A DNA stretch of 64,000 nt from Catelliglobosispora koreensis DSM 44566 (lineage in GTDB: Bacteria; Actinomycetota; Actinomycetes; Mycobacteriales; Micromonosporaceae): NCBI RefSeq assembly GCF_000379685.1, contig NZ_KB903290.1, forward strand, positions 243,790 through 307,789. The letters are read 5' to 3'. Made by a program: the position numbers and the translations under genes. This document shows positions 44,530-52,563 of this stretch, piece by piece. Below the pieces are notes generated by a model that was not told where the DNA came from, did not search any database, and worked only from the letters and a program-made list of their open reading frames with translations. Numbering within the stretch: the stretch's first letter is position 1; every line of letters starts with the position of its first letter.

Positions 44530-45206
44530 AACGCTGGACTGTCGCCGATGTCATGACCACCGGCGCCATCTCCGTTGGGGAGGACACCCCGTACCAGGAA
44601 ATCGTTAACAGGCTAGCGATCCACCACGTCAGCGCGGTGCCAGTGGTCGACAGCGTGGGCAAAGTGGTCGGGGTCGTGTCCGAAGCAGACCTCCTGCGCA
44701 AAGTCGAGTTCACCGGCGAGAACACCGAGCCAAAGACATTCGAGTGGGGGACCAAGAAGGTCAGCCGCGCCAAGGCACACGCCGCCACCGCGCACGACCT
44801 GATGAGCACCCCAGCCATCACGATCCAAACTGACGTGCCTGTCGTGCGCGCGGCCCAGGAAATGGCCCAGCACAACGTCAAACGCCTGCCCGTCGTCGAC
44901 TATCTGGGCCGTCTTACCGGCATCGTTTCGCGCGCGGACCTGCTGAAGGTCTACCTGCGTTCCGACACCGACATCCGCGACGACATCGTCGACGGGGTGC
45001 TGCGGCGCATTCTCTGGCTTGACCCGATCGGCATTCAGGTTGACGTCGCCGACGGCGTGGTCACCCTCAACGGGCGCGTTGAGCGCAAATCCAGCGCGGA
45101 GCTTGTCGTGCACATCACCAAGACCGTTCCCGGGGTGACCAAAGTGGACGGCAAGCTCGCCTGGGACGTGGACGACACCATCGTCACCGCCACCACAGGC
45201 CTATAG
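44526..45206 (+). CDS. CBS-CBS-BON domain protein
   Basis: 226 aa. Two CBS motifs (TVADVMTTGAISVGEDTPYQEIV...VSAVPVVDSVGKVVGVVSEADLL and TAHDLMSTPAITIQTDVPV...VKRLPVVDYLGRLTGIVSRADLLKVYL), then a BON domain (LDPIGIQVDVADGVVTLNGRVERKSSAELV). CBS pairs bind adenine nucleotides and BON domains bind lipid or surfaces, so an energy sensor at the membrane is conceivable. Paralogue of the gene at 50359-51063. Directly coupled to PPDK, so it may regulate that enzyme (inference). Confidence 0.92.
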   Translation: MKRWTVADVMTTGAISVGEDTPYQEIVNRLAIHHVSAVPVVDSVGKVVGVVSEADLLRKVEFTGENTEPKTFEWGTKKVSRAKAHAATAHDLMSTPAITIQTDVPVVRAAQEMAQHNVKRLPVVDYLGRLTGIVSRADLLKVYLRSDTDIRDDIVDGVLRRILWLDPIGIQVDVADGVVTLNGRVERKSSAELVVHITKTVPGVTKVDGKLAWDVDDTIVTATTGL

Positions 45207-45232
45207 CGAATAGCGAAAGGAGGTGAAACATC

Positions 45233-45664
45233 ATGTTGCAAACCACCAAACGTGTGCCCTTCGGGCTGCACGATCTGGCTGACTTGTCGTGGTTCCCGTT
45301 CCTGGAGCCGGTGATCCGGATCGAAGAAAGGCTCGAAGACGGCCAGTACACCGTGCGCGCGGAAATCCCCGGGGTTGACCCGGAAAAGGACATCGCGATC
45401 ACCACTGAGAACGGTGTGCTCCGGCTCGCCGTTGTGCGGCTAAGTGAAACTGAGTCCAAAGAGGACGGACGTAGCGAATTCCGCTACGGCACGTTCCACC
45501 GCAGTGTCACCCTGCCGGCAGGCACCAAAGAGGAGACCATCAAGGCGTCGTACGCCAATGGAATCCTGGAGATCACGATGAAGGTCGCCGAGCGCGGCCA
45601 GCACGAGCGCTCCGTTCCGATCGCTGTCACGAATGGGCAGCACAAGAGCATCAAGAAGAACTGA
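45233..45664 (+). CDS. Hsp20/alpha-crystallin family small heat-shock protein
   Basis: 143 aa. The alpha-crystallin domain runs from VIRIEERLEDGQYTVRAEIPGVDPEKDI to GTFHRSVTLPAG and the closing ASYANGILEITMKVAE (G-x-L motif), with a short C-terminal tail lacking an obvious IxI. ATP-independent holdase chaperone; M. tuberculosis HspX (Acr) is the classic DosR target. Excellent ribosome site AAAGGAGGTGA. Last gene of the beta-CASP operon, 26 nt after CBS-BON, followed by a terminator. Confidence 0.93.
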   Translation: MLQTTKRVPFGLHDLADLSWFPFLEPVIRIEERLEDGQYTVRAEIPGVDPEKDIAITTENGVLRLAVVRLSETESKEDGRSEFRYGTFHRSVTLPAGTKEETIKASYANGILEITMKVAERGQHERSVPIAVTNGQHKSIKKN

Positions 45665-45685
45665 CCACTCCCAACCAACAAGGAA

Positions 45686-45706
45686 GCCGGGCCGCACAGG
45701 CCCGGC
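45686..45706. terminator. Terminator after hsp20
   Basis: An 8-bp stem GCCGGGCC / GGCCCGGC with loop GCACA, then TCTCCT. It lies between convergent stop codons. Confidence 0.7.
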
Positions 45707-45719
45707 TCTCCTAACGGCC

Positions 45720-46151
45720 CTAGCGGGCAAGCAAGGCGATGAAATCACTTCCGGTGATCACACCAACGGGCTTGGCTTCGGCGTCAACCACCGCGACGGC
45801 GTCGACGCCGAAGGAACGCATACAGCGAGCCGCGTCCACCACAGCTTCGGTCACCTTAACGAGCGCGGGTGCGGGTTCAAGTGCTGTGCGTACCGTGCGC
45901 TGGGAAAGCGCCGAGTAGTCACCTGCCCACGCGGCAGCGATGGAGCGGTCCGACAACATGCCCAGGCAGCAACCGTCGTCGTCTACCACCACTAGGTGAC
46001 GTAATCCCGTGCGGATCATGCGGGTCAGTGCTTCTTCAAGAAGCGCATCCCCAGAGACGGTTACCGGCGGCCTGCTCATGACGTCGCCGACTTTGCGTCG
46101 TGCCAAGCGCAGGTGTGCGGATGGATCGTTGGCTACATAGATCGCACGCAT
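45720..46151 (-). CDS. CBS-domain pair protein
   Basis: 143 aa: two CBS motifs (KVGDVMSRPPVTVSGDALLEEAL...GLRHLVVVDDDGCCLGMLSDRSI and TVRTALEPAPALVKVTEAVVDAARCMRSFGVDAVAVVDAEAKPVGVITGSDFIALL). No other domain. Likely an AMP/ATP-binding sensor like Rv2626c, a DosR-regulated CBS protein. ATG with AAGGAG; DevR-type box 58 nt upstream, shared with the divergent flavodoxin-USP operon. Confidence 0.9.
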   Translation of the reverse strand: MRAIYVANDPSAHLRLARRKVGDVMSRPPVTVSGDALLEEALTRMIRTGLRHLVVVDDDGCCLGMLSDRSIAAAWAGDYSALSQRTVRTALEPAPALVKVTEAVVDAARCMRSFGVDAVAVVDAEAKPVGVITGSDFIALLAR

Positions 46152-46209
46152 GGCAGGCTCCTTATGGTTGTCCTGCTTAAACGGTCCGCCGCCGCCGGCT
46201 AAAGCACTA

Positions 46210-46245
46210 GGGACTTAGGACCTGCCAAAGGCGGTCCTGAGCACC
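46210..46245. promoter_or_regulatory. DevR-type box pair (CBS / flavodoxin-USP operon)
   Basis: 46210-46223 GGGACTTAGGACCT (7/8) and 46232-46245 CGGTCCTGAGCACC (6/8), 22 bp apart. They end 57 and 35 nt before the rightward ATG (46281); the strong box is 58 nt from the leftward one. Confidence 0.7.
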
Positions 46246-46280
46246 TACTGCGGCCACCGCGGCTGGCGTGGACTAACACC

Positions 46281-46817
46281 ATGGACGAATATCGTGAAGC
46301 GACGGGAATGCCCGCGAAGGTGCTTGTGGTGTGGGAATCGAAACATGGCTCTACCGCCGACATCAGTTACTCGATCGCTGGTGTGCTGCGCCAGCATGGC
46401 TTGCGGGTGATGCTCGCCGATGCCGCGAAGTCAATTCCGGATGACCCCTTCGACGCTTATGTCGTCGGCAGCGCGGTTTACGCAGGGCATTGGATGAAGC
46501 ATGTCAAGCAGTTCGTGCACGATCGGAGCGAAGCGTTGAAGGCGGGCCGGGTGTGGCTGTTTTCCAGCGGGCCAGTGGGTGACCCACTAGCACCAGCCGA
46601 GGCGCCGGTTGACGTGACCACGATGATCGCCGAATCCGGGGCGAGGCAACACATGATCTTTGGTGGAAATCTGGATCGCTCAAAGCTTTCCTTCCCCGAA
46701 CGCGCGATCATGTCAGCTCTGCGGGCGCCACAGGGCGACTTCCGGGACTGGACCGCGATTAGTTCCTGGGCCGAGGAGATCGCACACTCACTGACGCACA
46801 AGGAGGCCCGGGCATGA
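46281..46817 (+). CDS. Flavodoxin-domain protein
   Basis: 178 aa. VLVVWESKHGSTADISYSIAGVL is the FMN phosphate loop, DPFDAYVVGSAVYAGHWMK and VWLFSSGPVGDP follow, and HMIFGGNLDRSKLSF is as in the paralogue at 28195-28707. The pair share an E-S-K-H-G-S-T loop. Electron carrier or HemG-like quinone-linked enzyme. ATG 46281 fits the 35-nt box spacing and has no ribosome site; ATG 46308 is the next choice. The USP downstream begins within its stop (ATGA). Confidence 0.88.
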   Translation: MDEYREATGMPAKVLVVWESKHGSTADISYSIAGVLRQHGLRVMLADAAKSIPDDPFDAYVVGSAVYAGHWMKHVKQFVHDRSEALKAGRVWLFSSGPVGDPLAPAEAPVDVTTMIAESGARQHMIFGGNLDRSKLSFPERAIMSALRAPQGDFRDWTAISSWAEEIAHSLTHKEARA

Positions 46818-47236
46818 GTCAGCGTTACCTGGTTGCCGGCGTGGACGGATCGGCCGGTGGGCGGCGGGCCTTGCAGTGGGCCGCCGCCGAGGCACAGCGG
46901 CGCGGCATTGCGCTGCACGCTGTGATCGCCTGGCGCTGGGATACGGCGCCGGGTAGTGACACGATCGGCGGTAATGAGGCAGATGAAGCCGCACGAGTGC
47001 TCAGTGTGGAATTGGCTTCCGTAGCATCGAACTCCGGCGCCGCGATCGAAAGGTATGTCCTTGAAGGCCGCCCTTCCGATGTGTTGATCAAAGCCGCGGG
47101 CGCTGCCGACCTACTGGTGCTCGGCAGCCACGGGCACAGCCACCGGTTGCAGCAAGTGCTTGGATCGGTCACGGAGGACTGCATCCGTGGCGCCGCTTGT
47201 CCCGTTGTCGTCATCCCCGCCAGAAACGGCGGCTAG
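46814..47236 (+). CDS. Universal stress protein, single domain
   Basis: 140 aa. YLVAGVDGSAGGRRALQWAAAEAQRRG opens the fold; LLVLGSHGHSHRLQQVLGSVTEDCIRGAACPVVVIP closes it. The loop G-x2-G-x9-GS is present, with the His-rich HGHSHR shared with the USP at 48927 (HGSSRHIH), a subgroup that contains a Cys in the last helix (EDCIR). Translationally coupled to the flavodoxin. AV-type permease gene ends opposite it with 4 bases of overlap. Confidence 0.9.
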   Translation: MSQRYLVAGVDGSAGGRRALQWAAAEAQRRGIALHAVIAWRWDTAPGSDTIGGNEADEAARVLSVELASVASNSGAAIERYVLEGRPSDVLIKAAGAADLLVLGSHGHSHRLQQVLGSVTEDCIRGAACPVVVIPARNGG

Positions 47237-48279
47237 GAATCCTCCGCGAGCGGCTGAGCCGGAGGCTGGCTCTCGCGGAGCACTTCTGTCACCCGGTACG
47301 CCACCGCCACCAGCGGCACGGCGATCACCGCTCCTGCCAGGCCGGCGATGAGGCCGCCAGCGAAGACCGCGACCACCACTACGACGGGATGCAGCCGCAC
47401 CCACCGGCCGACAATGAACGGTTCCAGGAAATTGCCCTCTATCTGCTGCACCAGGATCACCGCGGCGAGAGTCAGCAGCGCGTCGACCGGACCATTGGCA
47501 GCCAAAGCAACCAGGACGGCGACGCTTCCGCTCAGAATCGATCCCACGTAGGGAACGAAGCCACCGACTAGGACCAGCAGCGCCAAGGGAAGCGCCAGTG
47601 GAATACCGATGATTTGCAACGCCACGCCGATGCCGATGGCATCGATGAGAGCCACGATCAGGATGCCGCGAATGTAGCGGGTGAGCGTCTCCCAGCTTGC
47701 TTGCGCCGCAGTATCGACTATGTGCTTTGACGCTGCTGGGATACGTTGCAGGGTCCATTTCCACATGGCTGGGCCATCTTTGAGCAAAAAGAACGCGACA
47801 AACAGCGCGAGCACAATGGCGGCGAGCACTTCGGCCACGGTCAGGGCGCTGGCGATGGCGTTCGTTCCCCCTTGGAAACGTTGCTGCACGTCGGCGATGG
47901 CCTGATCGATTTGCGTTTCAGAGATAGGCAATACGTTGCTGCCGGTGGACCGCAACCGGTCGAGCCCATCGCGGAGACGTGCGGCCAGATCGCCGAACTG
48001 CGAGGCAGCCAAGCTCCAAAGTAGAGCGATGGGGGCAATGACGGCAGCGATGAGGACGAGGACGGATAGGAGCGAGGCCAGCCAGCGGGGCAGCTTGAGC
48101 CGCTGCAGCCCATGCGAGACGGGCTCGAGCAATGCTGCGATTAAGAACGCGGCCACTAGCGCGATCAGAAGTGAGGCCATCTTCGCCGCGGCGAAACCGA
48201 GCACGTAAAGCGCGCCCGCGATGAGGAGCACGCATCCGCTGATGATCGCCATCCGGATGAGGAGCGGGTGCCGTGTCAT
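47233..48279 (-). CDS. AI-2E family (YdiK/TqsA-like) transporter
   Basis: 348 aa, about eight helices. The N-terminal pair (IISGCVLLIAGALYVL, LIALVAAFLIAALLEPV), LSVLVLIAAVIAPIALLWSL, a long soluble segment, then IVLALFVAFFLLKDG, IGIPLALPLALLVLVGGFVPYVGSILSG and the signature EGNFLEPFIVGRWVRLHPVVVVV are the AI-2E family pattern. Members export signalling molecules or act as Na+/H+ antiporters; the substrate here is unknown. It starts 27 nt after the USP gene on the same strand and so probably shares its mRNA. Confidence 0.9.
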   Translation of the reverse strand: MTRHPLLIRMAIISGCVLLIAGALYVLGFAAAKMASLLIALVAAFLIAALLEPVSHGLQRLKLPRWLASLLSVLVLIAAVIAPIALLWSLAASQFGDLAARLRDGLDRLRSTGSNVLPISETQIDQAIADVQQRFQGGTNAIASALTVAEVLAAIVLALFVAFFLLKDGPAMWKWTLQRIPAASKHIVDTAAQASWETLTRYIRGILIVALIDAIGIGVALQIIGIPLALPLALLVLVGGFVPYVGSILSGSVAVLVALAANGPVDALLTLAAVILVQQIEGNFLEPFIVGRWVRLHPVVVVVAVFAGGLIAGLAGAVIAVPLVAVAYRVTEVLRESQPPAQPLAEDS

Positions 48280-48306
48280 AGTGGGTCCATTATCAGCCGG
48301 GTGCGC

Positions 48307-48798
48307 TCACGAGACGCTCTCAAGTTCACTAATATCGCGGCGCAGCCCGCGCATGAGCCGCTTCATCGGCCTGGCCAGCTGCGAGGCCGGAACGACCACG
48401 ACGGGGCACTGTGCGTTGCGCAGACACCCTTTGACCGTGCCGCCTGGCAACACCCGCCAGCGGCGGCGGCTTTGCCCGACTACAAGCAGATCGCCGTCGC
48501 GGCTGGCGTAGCTGGCCAGGACCTGGGCCGCCGAGCCTTCCTCGACCACGAGGGCTACGTGCAGCCCGGCGGGCAGCCCGCCTGCCGCGCCGTCGAAGGC
48601 GTCATGCAGCTGGCACGCGGCTGCCGCTTGAAGCATGGGCCGGTAAAGGCCGAAGACGGGGGAGGACGCCGAAGCGCGATCGCGCCAGGTTCGGACCGCG
48701 TGAAGCTCCGCGCCGAGGCGCCTCGCCTCCGCGATCGCCCAGACCATCGCGTGTAAACCGTGTGCGCTATCACCGACACCGACAATTACCCGGGACAT
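48307..48798 (-). CDS. Universal stress protein, single domain (altered loop)
   Basis: 163 aa from the ATG at 48796-48798, with AAGGGAG upstream. VIVGVGDSAHGLHAMVWAIAEARRLG begins the domain; LLVVGQSRRRWRVLPGGTVKGCLRNAQCPVVVVP ends it. The Gly loop is basic (QSRRRWRV), unlike the other copies, so ATP binding is doubtful. A 30-residue C-terminal tail (LARPMKRLMRGLRRDISELES) extends past the fold. Boxes at 56 and 79 nt upstream. Confidence 0.82.
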   Translation of the reverse strand: MSRVIVGVGDSAHGLHAMVWAIAEARRLGAELHAVRTWRDRASASSPVFGLYRPMLQAAAACQLHDAFDGAAGGLPAGLHVALVVEEGSAAQVLASYASRDGDLLVVGQSRRRWRVLPGGTVKGCLRNAQCPVVVVPASQLARPMKRLMRGLRRDISELESVS

Positions 48799-48854
48799 GG
48801 GCAGCTCCCTTCCGCTGTTGCTCAAAGAGTGCGCAATCTAGCTGAACATCAGCA

Positions 48855-48891
48855 GGGCCAGGCGGCACGTAGTGGCCGGGACTTTCGGCCC
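48855..48891. promoter_or_regulatory. DevR-type box pair between divergent USP genes
   Basis: 48855-48868 GGGCCAGGCGGCAC (7/8) and 48878-48891 GGGACTTTCGGCCC (8/8), 23 bp apart. They end 58 and 35 nt before the rightward ATG (48927), and 56 and 79 nt from the leftward ATG (48798). Confidence 0.8.
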
Positions 48892-48926
48892 TGTGCCGCA
48901 ACACGCCGCGGCGCTGAACTAGATCT

Positions 48927-49406
48927 ATGAACACCAGAAACTACGTGATCGCCGTCGGTGTTGACGGTTCCGACAACGCGCGGCAAGCCCTGTTGTGGGC
49001 CGTCCGTGAGGCACATGCGCGCGGCGGCACGGTGCAAGCCATCAACGCCTGGCGCTGGCAATACCCCGAGTTGCGTGACAAGGACACGGCAGTGCGGGAA
49101 ACCAGGCGGGCAGAACAGCTGCTGGCACGAGAGGTGGCGTCGCTTCCCTCATACCTGCGCACCGGCGTCTCCGTCGCCTGTGAGGCGATTGAGGGCGATG
49201 CCGCAGCGGTTCTGACCGAAGCCGGCCGCACCGCCGATGTTCTGGTCTTGGGCAGTCATGGCAGCAGCCGGCATATCCATCAGCTCCTGGGCTCGGTCAG
49301 CGAGGATTGCATTCGCCAGGCGACCTGCCCGGTCGTGGTTATTCCCGCGAACTACCAAAACCCGGCGGTACGCGATACAGCCGGCCAGCAGATCAACGTC
49401 GCGTGA
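48927..49406 (+). CDS. Universal stress protein, single domain
   Basis: 159 aa. VIAVGVDGSDNARQALLWAVREAHARGG; loop VLVLGSHGSSRHIHQLLGSVSEDCIRQATCPVVVIP, with the G-x2-G-x9-GS signature partly replaced by Ser/His, in common with the USP at 46814. The ATG has no ribosome site and lies 35 nt from a perfect box: a textbook leaderless case for this window. The nitroreductase gene starts directly at its stop codon. Confidence 0.92.
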   Translation: MNTRNYVIAVGVDGSDNARQALLWAVREAHARGGTVQAINAWRWQYPELRDKDTAVRETRRAEQLLAREVASLPSYLRTGVSVACEAIEGDAAAVLTEAGRTADVLVLGSHGSSRHIHQLLGSVSEDCIRQATCPVVVIPANYQNPAVRDTAGQQINVA

Positions 49407-50372
49407 GTGGAGTTCGCGCACATGGGCGACACCCGTTTGAGAGAAGCCGCGGAGCTCGCTATCTATGCGCCGTCCATTTTCAACACACAGCCTTGGCAGT
49501 GGACGGTCCGCGCTGACACGCTGGAGTTGCGAGCCGACCGGACGCGCCAGTTGCCCGTCGTTGACCCCGATAGGCGGTTGCTGACGTTGAGTTGCGGGGT
49601 GGCGCTGCACCATGCGGTGACAGCGCTTTCTGGTACACCCTATGAAGTTGAGTTCATGCCAGCCGCCGCCGAACCCGATTTGCTTGCCGTTGTGCGGATC
49701 ACGGGTGAGCGGCAAACAGCTGGCGATGCCGCCTCGCGCGACGCGATCCGCAAGCGGCGCACCGACCGGCGGCCGTTTCTCAGGGCGCCGATAGATCAAG
49801 ACTTGGTGGCGATTCTTACCTCGGTATGCGAACGGCAGGGCGCCTTGCTCCACGTTGTTCGCTGGGATCACGTTGACGTGCTTGCCTTGGCGGCAGTGCG
49901 TGCCGGAGCGCTGCAACTGTCTAATCCGGACTACCGGGCCGAACTCGCCGACTGGACGCACCGGCCACCATGGAGCGGCGACGGTATTCCGCTGGAGACC
50001 GTTCCGAAAGCGGTGCCGCGCCGGGTTCCGGTGCGGGAGTTCGCCCCGTTGGGTGGTGCTGGACTCACTACGGGTCCAGACAATGACTGGGGTGCGCTGT
50101 ACGCAATCCTTTACACCGCAACCGATACCGTGCATGCGTGGCTTACTGCTGGCATGAGCTTGTCTGCGCTGTTGCTTGCCGCGACGGCTCGCGGGCTGGG
50201 CAGCGCGCCGATTAGTGACGTCACCGAAGCGGCTACCACGCGAGAGCAATTGCGGCGGTTGCTGCCTGCTGGCGGTTTCCCGCAGATCGCTGTCAGGGTT
50301 GGCTACCCGCCCGTGGGCGAGCCGCCGTGGACGCCACGGCGGCTGCCCAGCGAGGTGATCACGGACGCGTGA
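49407..50372 (+). CDS. Acg-type nitroreductase family protein
   Basis: 321 aa. YAPSIFNTQPWQWTV near residue 22, LLTLSCGVALHHAVTAL, RRTDRRPF, WTHRPPWSGDG and ISDVTEA / GFPQIAVRVGYPP. Same subgroup as the copy at 32445. The GTG at 49407 immediately follows the USP stop; ATG 49422 is an alternative start. USP and nitroreductase form a two-gene operon, the same pairing as at 3487-5326 and 31551-33407, which suggests a functional link. Its end overlaps the convergent CBS-BON gene by 14 bases. Confidence 0.9.
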   Translation: MEFAHMGDTRLREAAELAIYAPSIFNTQPWQWTVRADTLELRADRTRQLPVVDPDRRLLTLSCGVALHHAVTALSGTPYEVEFMPAAAEPDLLAVVRITGERQTAGDAASRDAIRKRRTDRRPFLRAPIDQDLVAILTSVCERQGALLHVVRWDHVDVLALAAVRAGALQLSNPDYRAELADWTHRPPWSGDGIPLETVPKAVPRRVPVREFAPLGGAGLTTGPDNDWGALYAILYTATDTVHAWLTAGMSLSALLLAATARGLGSAPISDVTEAATTREQLRRLLPAGGFPQIAVRVGYPPVGEPPWTPRRLPSEVITDA

Positions 50373-51063
50373 CCTCGGCGTCGAATGGATGTGAGCGGAA
50401 GTAGCCGGTGCTGTCGCGGGTGTCGTCAAACCCCCACGTGAGTTCGCTTTCGACCTCAACCACCCCCGGGACGATTCCGGTGAAGTAAGCCAGCAGCTGG
50501 GCCGCCGACTTCCTGTCGGTTTCGCCCGCGAGCCGGACCTTTCCTTCATGAACAGATATGGCGAAATCCTTGGGGTCGATCCACATGGTTTCCTTGAACA
50601 CTCCGTTGACGATGTCCATCCGGATGTCGTCATCGGAGCGCAAGTAGGCCTTGAGCAGATCGGCACGCGAGACGATGCCTTGCAGCCGGCCCTCGCTATC
50701 GACCACGGGAAGCCGCTTGACTTGTTGCGCGGCAAGGATTTTCGCCGCCTGGGCGAGGGTCGACGCTGGGCTGACCGTGACCGCCGGGGAGGTCATGAGC
50801 TCAGCTGCCCGGTCGGCGCTCGACTTGGCTTTGGCCGCTCGGCGCGAGGGCCGCAGAAATATCCGTTCGTCCATGCCGAGTTCAATCTTGCGCAACAGGT
50901 CAGCCTCTGACACCACGCCGACCACGCGGCGCTTGGCGTCGAGCACAGGCAGGGCGCTGACGGCATGGGCTGCCATCTTTCCCACGATTTCGTGATACGT
51001 AGCTTGTTCCGGAACCCAGACGACCTCACGGGTCATGACGTCGCTTACGGTCCAGCGTTTCAT
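50359..51063 (-). CDS. CBS-CBS-BON domain protein
   Basis: 234 aa, paralogue of 44526-45206. TVSDVMTREVVWVPEQATYHEIV / VSALPVLDAKRRVVGVVSEADLL and AAELMTSPAVTVSPASTLAQAAK / VKRLPVVDSEGRLQGIVSRADLLKAYL, then the BON domain (IDPKDFAISVHEGKVRLAGETDRKSAAQLL) and a 20-residue tail. The opening MKRWTV-DVMT is shared with the paralogue. Very strong ribosome site AAGGAGGTG; boxes at 57 and 79 nt, so the mRNA has a leader. Confidence 0.92.
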   Translation of the reverse strand: MKRWTVSDVMTREVVWVPEQATYHEIVGKMAAHAVSALPVLDAKRRVVGVVSEADLLRKIELGMDERIFLRPSRRAAKAKSSADRAAELMTSPAVTVSPASTLAQAAKILAAQQVKRLPVVDSEGRLQGIVSRADLLKAYLRSDDDIRMDIVNGVFKETMWIDPKDFAISVHEGKVRLAGETDRKSAAQLLAYFTGIVPGVVEVESELTWGFDDTRDSTGYFRSHPFDAEVTRP

Positions 51064-51120
51064 CGCACACCTCCTTATGTGGCTGACCTGACGCTACGGC
51101 CCGGGCTCGCCACAGCCGCA

Positions 51121-51156
51121 GGGCCGGGCGGCAGGTTCGCACAGGTCCAATGGCCC
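51121..51156. promoter_or_regulatory. DevR-type box pair (CBS-BON / USP)
   Basis: 51121-51134 GGGCCGGGCGGCAG (6/8) and 51143-51156 AGGTCCAATGGCCC (7/8), 22 bp apart, ending 57 and 35 nt before the rightward ATG (51192). Confidence 0.65.
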
Positions 51157-51191
51157 TACCCGCTGCCTCGGGCATAACAAATCCTGAAGGT

Positions 51192-52067
51192 ATGAAACGA
51201 CCGATTGTTGCTGGCGTGGACACGTCACCGGGCAGCCTGGCCGCAGCGCACTATGCTGCTTCGCTCGCGGTGCGGAGGGAGACATCGCTGACGCTTATCC
51301 ACGTGTACGAGAGCTTTTTCCACGGCTACGGCCCGCTGATGGTCGCGGCAAGTTACGCCACGATCGACGCCCAGGTCCGCGACGCGGCGAAGGCTGCCTT
51401 GGCCAACATGGCAGCTGAGCTAAGAACCGCTTACCCGGGCCTCAGTATCGAAGCGCAGCTGCGTGATGGCTTTGCCGCACAGGTGCTGATCTCGGAGTCG
51501 CAGGACGCGCTTGCTACCGTGGTCGGTTCGCGTGGCCTCGGAGGTTTCGCCGAGCTGATGGTGGGATCCGTTTCCGCTCAGGTCGCCACGCACGGGCATG
51601 GCCCTATCATCGTCGTGCGGCCAGCTCCGGCACCGGACGGGCCGGTCCTGGTCGGATATGACGGTTCTGACGCGGCGGCCGCCGCTCTGGATTTCGCGGC
51701 CCACGAAGCGATTTCCCGCGGTGTGCGGCTTGTGGTCGCCAACGTCTACTGGGAAAAGCCGTGGGGTTTTGGGCCGGAGCCGGTGGAAGACCCGAAGATC
51801 ACGGCCGAGCGGCAGGCACACGACCTTGTCAAGGACGGACTGGAGCTTCTCCTCGAAGCTCACCCAGAGCTGCAGGGCGAGGCACTGCTGTTGCACAGCC
51901 TCAACCCTGAACACAGCCTAGTTGAGGAATCGGCGAAAGCCAGCCTGACCGTGGTGGGATGCCGTGGGCGCGGGGGCTTCGCCGGGCTGCTGCTGGGATC
52001 GGTGTCGCGCACGCTCATCCATCACGCTGCCGGACCGGTGGCCGTCATTCACCCAACCGAACACTAA
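51192..52067 (+). CDS. Universal stress protein, two tandem USP domains
   Basis: 291 aa. Domain 1 IVAGVDTSPGSLAAAHYAASLAVRR, ESFFHGYG, loop VVGSRGLGGFAELMVGSVSAQ; domain 2 VLVGYDGSDAAAAALDFAAHEA, VYWEKPWGFG, loop VVGCRGRGGFAGLLLGSVSRT. Near-identical plan to the USP at 11883. ATG at 35 nt from the box. Followed after 14 nt by DUF1918 and then DUF1876, forming a three-gene operon. Confidence 0.92.
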   Translation: MKRPIVAGVDTSPGSLAAAHYAASLAVRRETSLTLIHVYESFFHGYGPLMVAASYATIDAQVRDAAKAALANMAAELRTAYPGLSIEAQLRDGFAAQVLISESQDALATVVGSRGLGGFAELMVGSVSAQVATHGHGPIIVVRPAPAPDGPVLVGYDGSDAAAAALDFAAHEAISRGVRLVVANVYWEKPWGFGPEPVEDPKITAERQAHDLVKDGLELLLEAHPELQGEALLLHSLNPEHSLVEESAKASLTVVGCRGRGGFAGLLLGSVSRTLIHHAAGPVAVIHPTEH

Positions 52068-52081
52068 GCGGGGGTACGACG

Positions 52082-52294
52082 ATGCATGCCAAACCTGGAG
52101 ACCGGCTCGTTCTGGAGGGCATCCACGTGGGTGACCACCGGCGAATCGGCGTGATCCTGTCAGTGCCTCACGACGACGGAACGCCGCCGTACACCGTGCG
52201 CTGGCTCGACAACGGCCATGAGGCGCTTGTATTTCCCGGTTCCGAAGCAAGGGTGGAGCCGCCAACCCCTATCGATCGAGGTGACCTGCAATGA
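52082..52294 (+). CDS. DUF1918 domain protein
   Basis: 70 aa. MHAKPGDRLVLEGIHVGDHRRIGVILSV then DGTPPYTVRWLDNGHEALVFPG, the small beta barrel of DUF1918. Unknown function. ATG behind a GGGGG-containing stretch, 14 nt after the USP, and overlapping the DUF1876 start by 4 bases. Longer upstream frames overlap the USP and are rejected. Confidence 0.88.
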   Translation: MHAKPGDRLVLEGIHVGDHRRIGVILSVPHDDGTPPYTVRWLDNGHEALVFPGSEARVEPPTPIDRGDLQ

Positions 52295-52563
52295 TCGCGG
52301 CCAAGCGATGGAATGTTGAGATCTTCATCGGCGAGCAGGACGGCCGTACCTATGCGGAGGCGCGCCTGCGCACAGAATTGGGTGACCGGCTCGTCGGCAT
52401 TGGACGGGCGAAGGTAAACCCGCACGACTACGACGTGCCAGAGATCGGCGACGAGCTGGCGGTCGCCCGTGCGCTGTCGGACCTTGGCCATCGGTTGAGC
52501 GTCGCGGCGGTCGGCGACATCCAGCAGGTCACCGGCGAATCATCGGTTACTCTGCCGGGTTAG
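52291..52563 (+). CDS. DUF1876 domain protein (Rv1738/Rv2632c family)
   Basis: 90 aa. KRWNVEIFIGEQDGRTYAEARLRTELGDRLVGIGRAK, IGDELAVARALSDLGHRL. This is the family of Rv1738, one of the most strongly DosR-induced proteins of M. tuberculosis, whose structure resembles ribosome hibernation factors. Probably binds nucleic acid or ribosomes (inference from the family). Coupled to DUF1918 by ATGA. In M. tuberculosis the neighbour of Rv1738 is the SulP transporter Rv1739c; a SulP gene is close here as well. Confidence 0.92.
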   Translation: MIAAKRWNVEIFIGEQDGRTYAEARLRTELGDRLVGIGRAKVNPHDYDVPEIGDELAVARALSDLGHRLSVAAVGDIQQVTGESSVTLPG

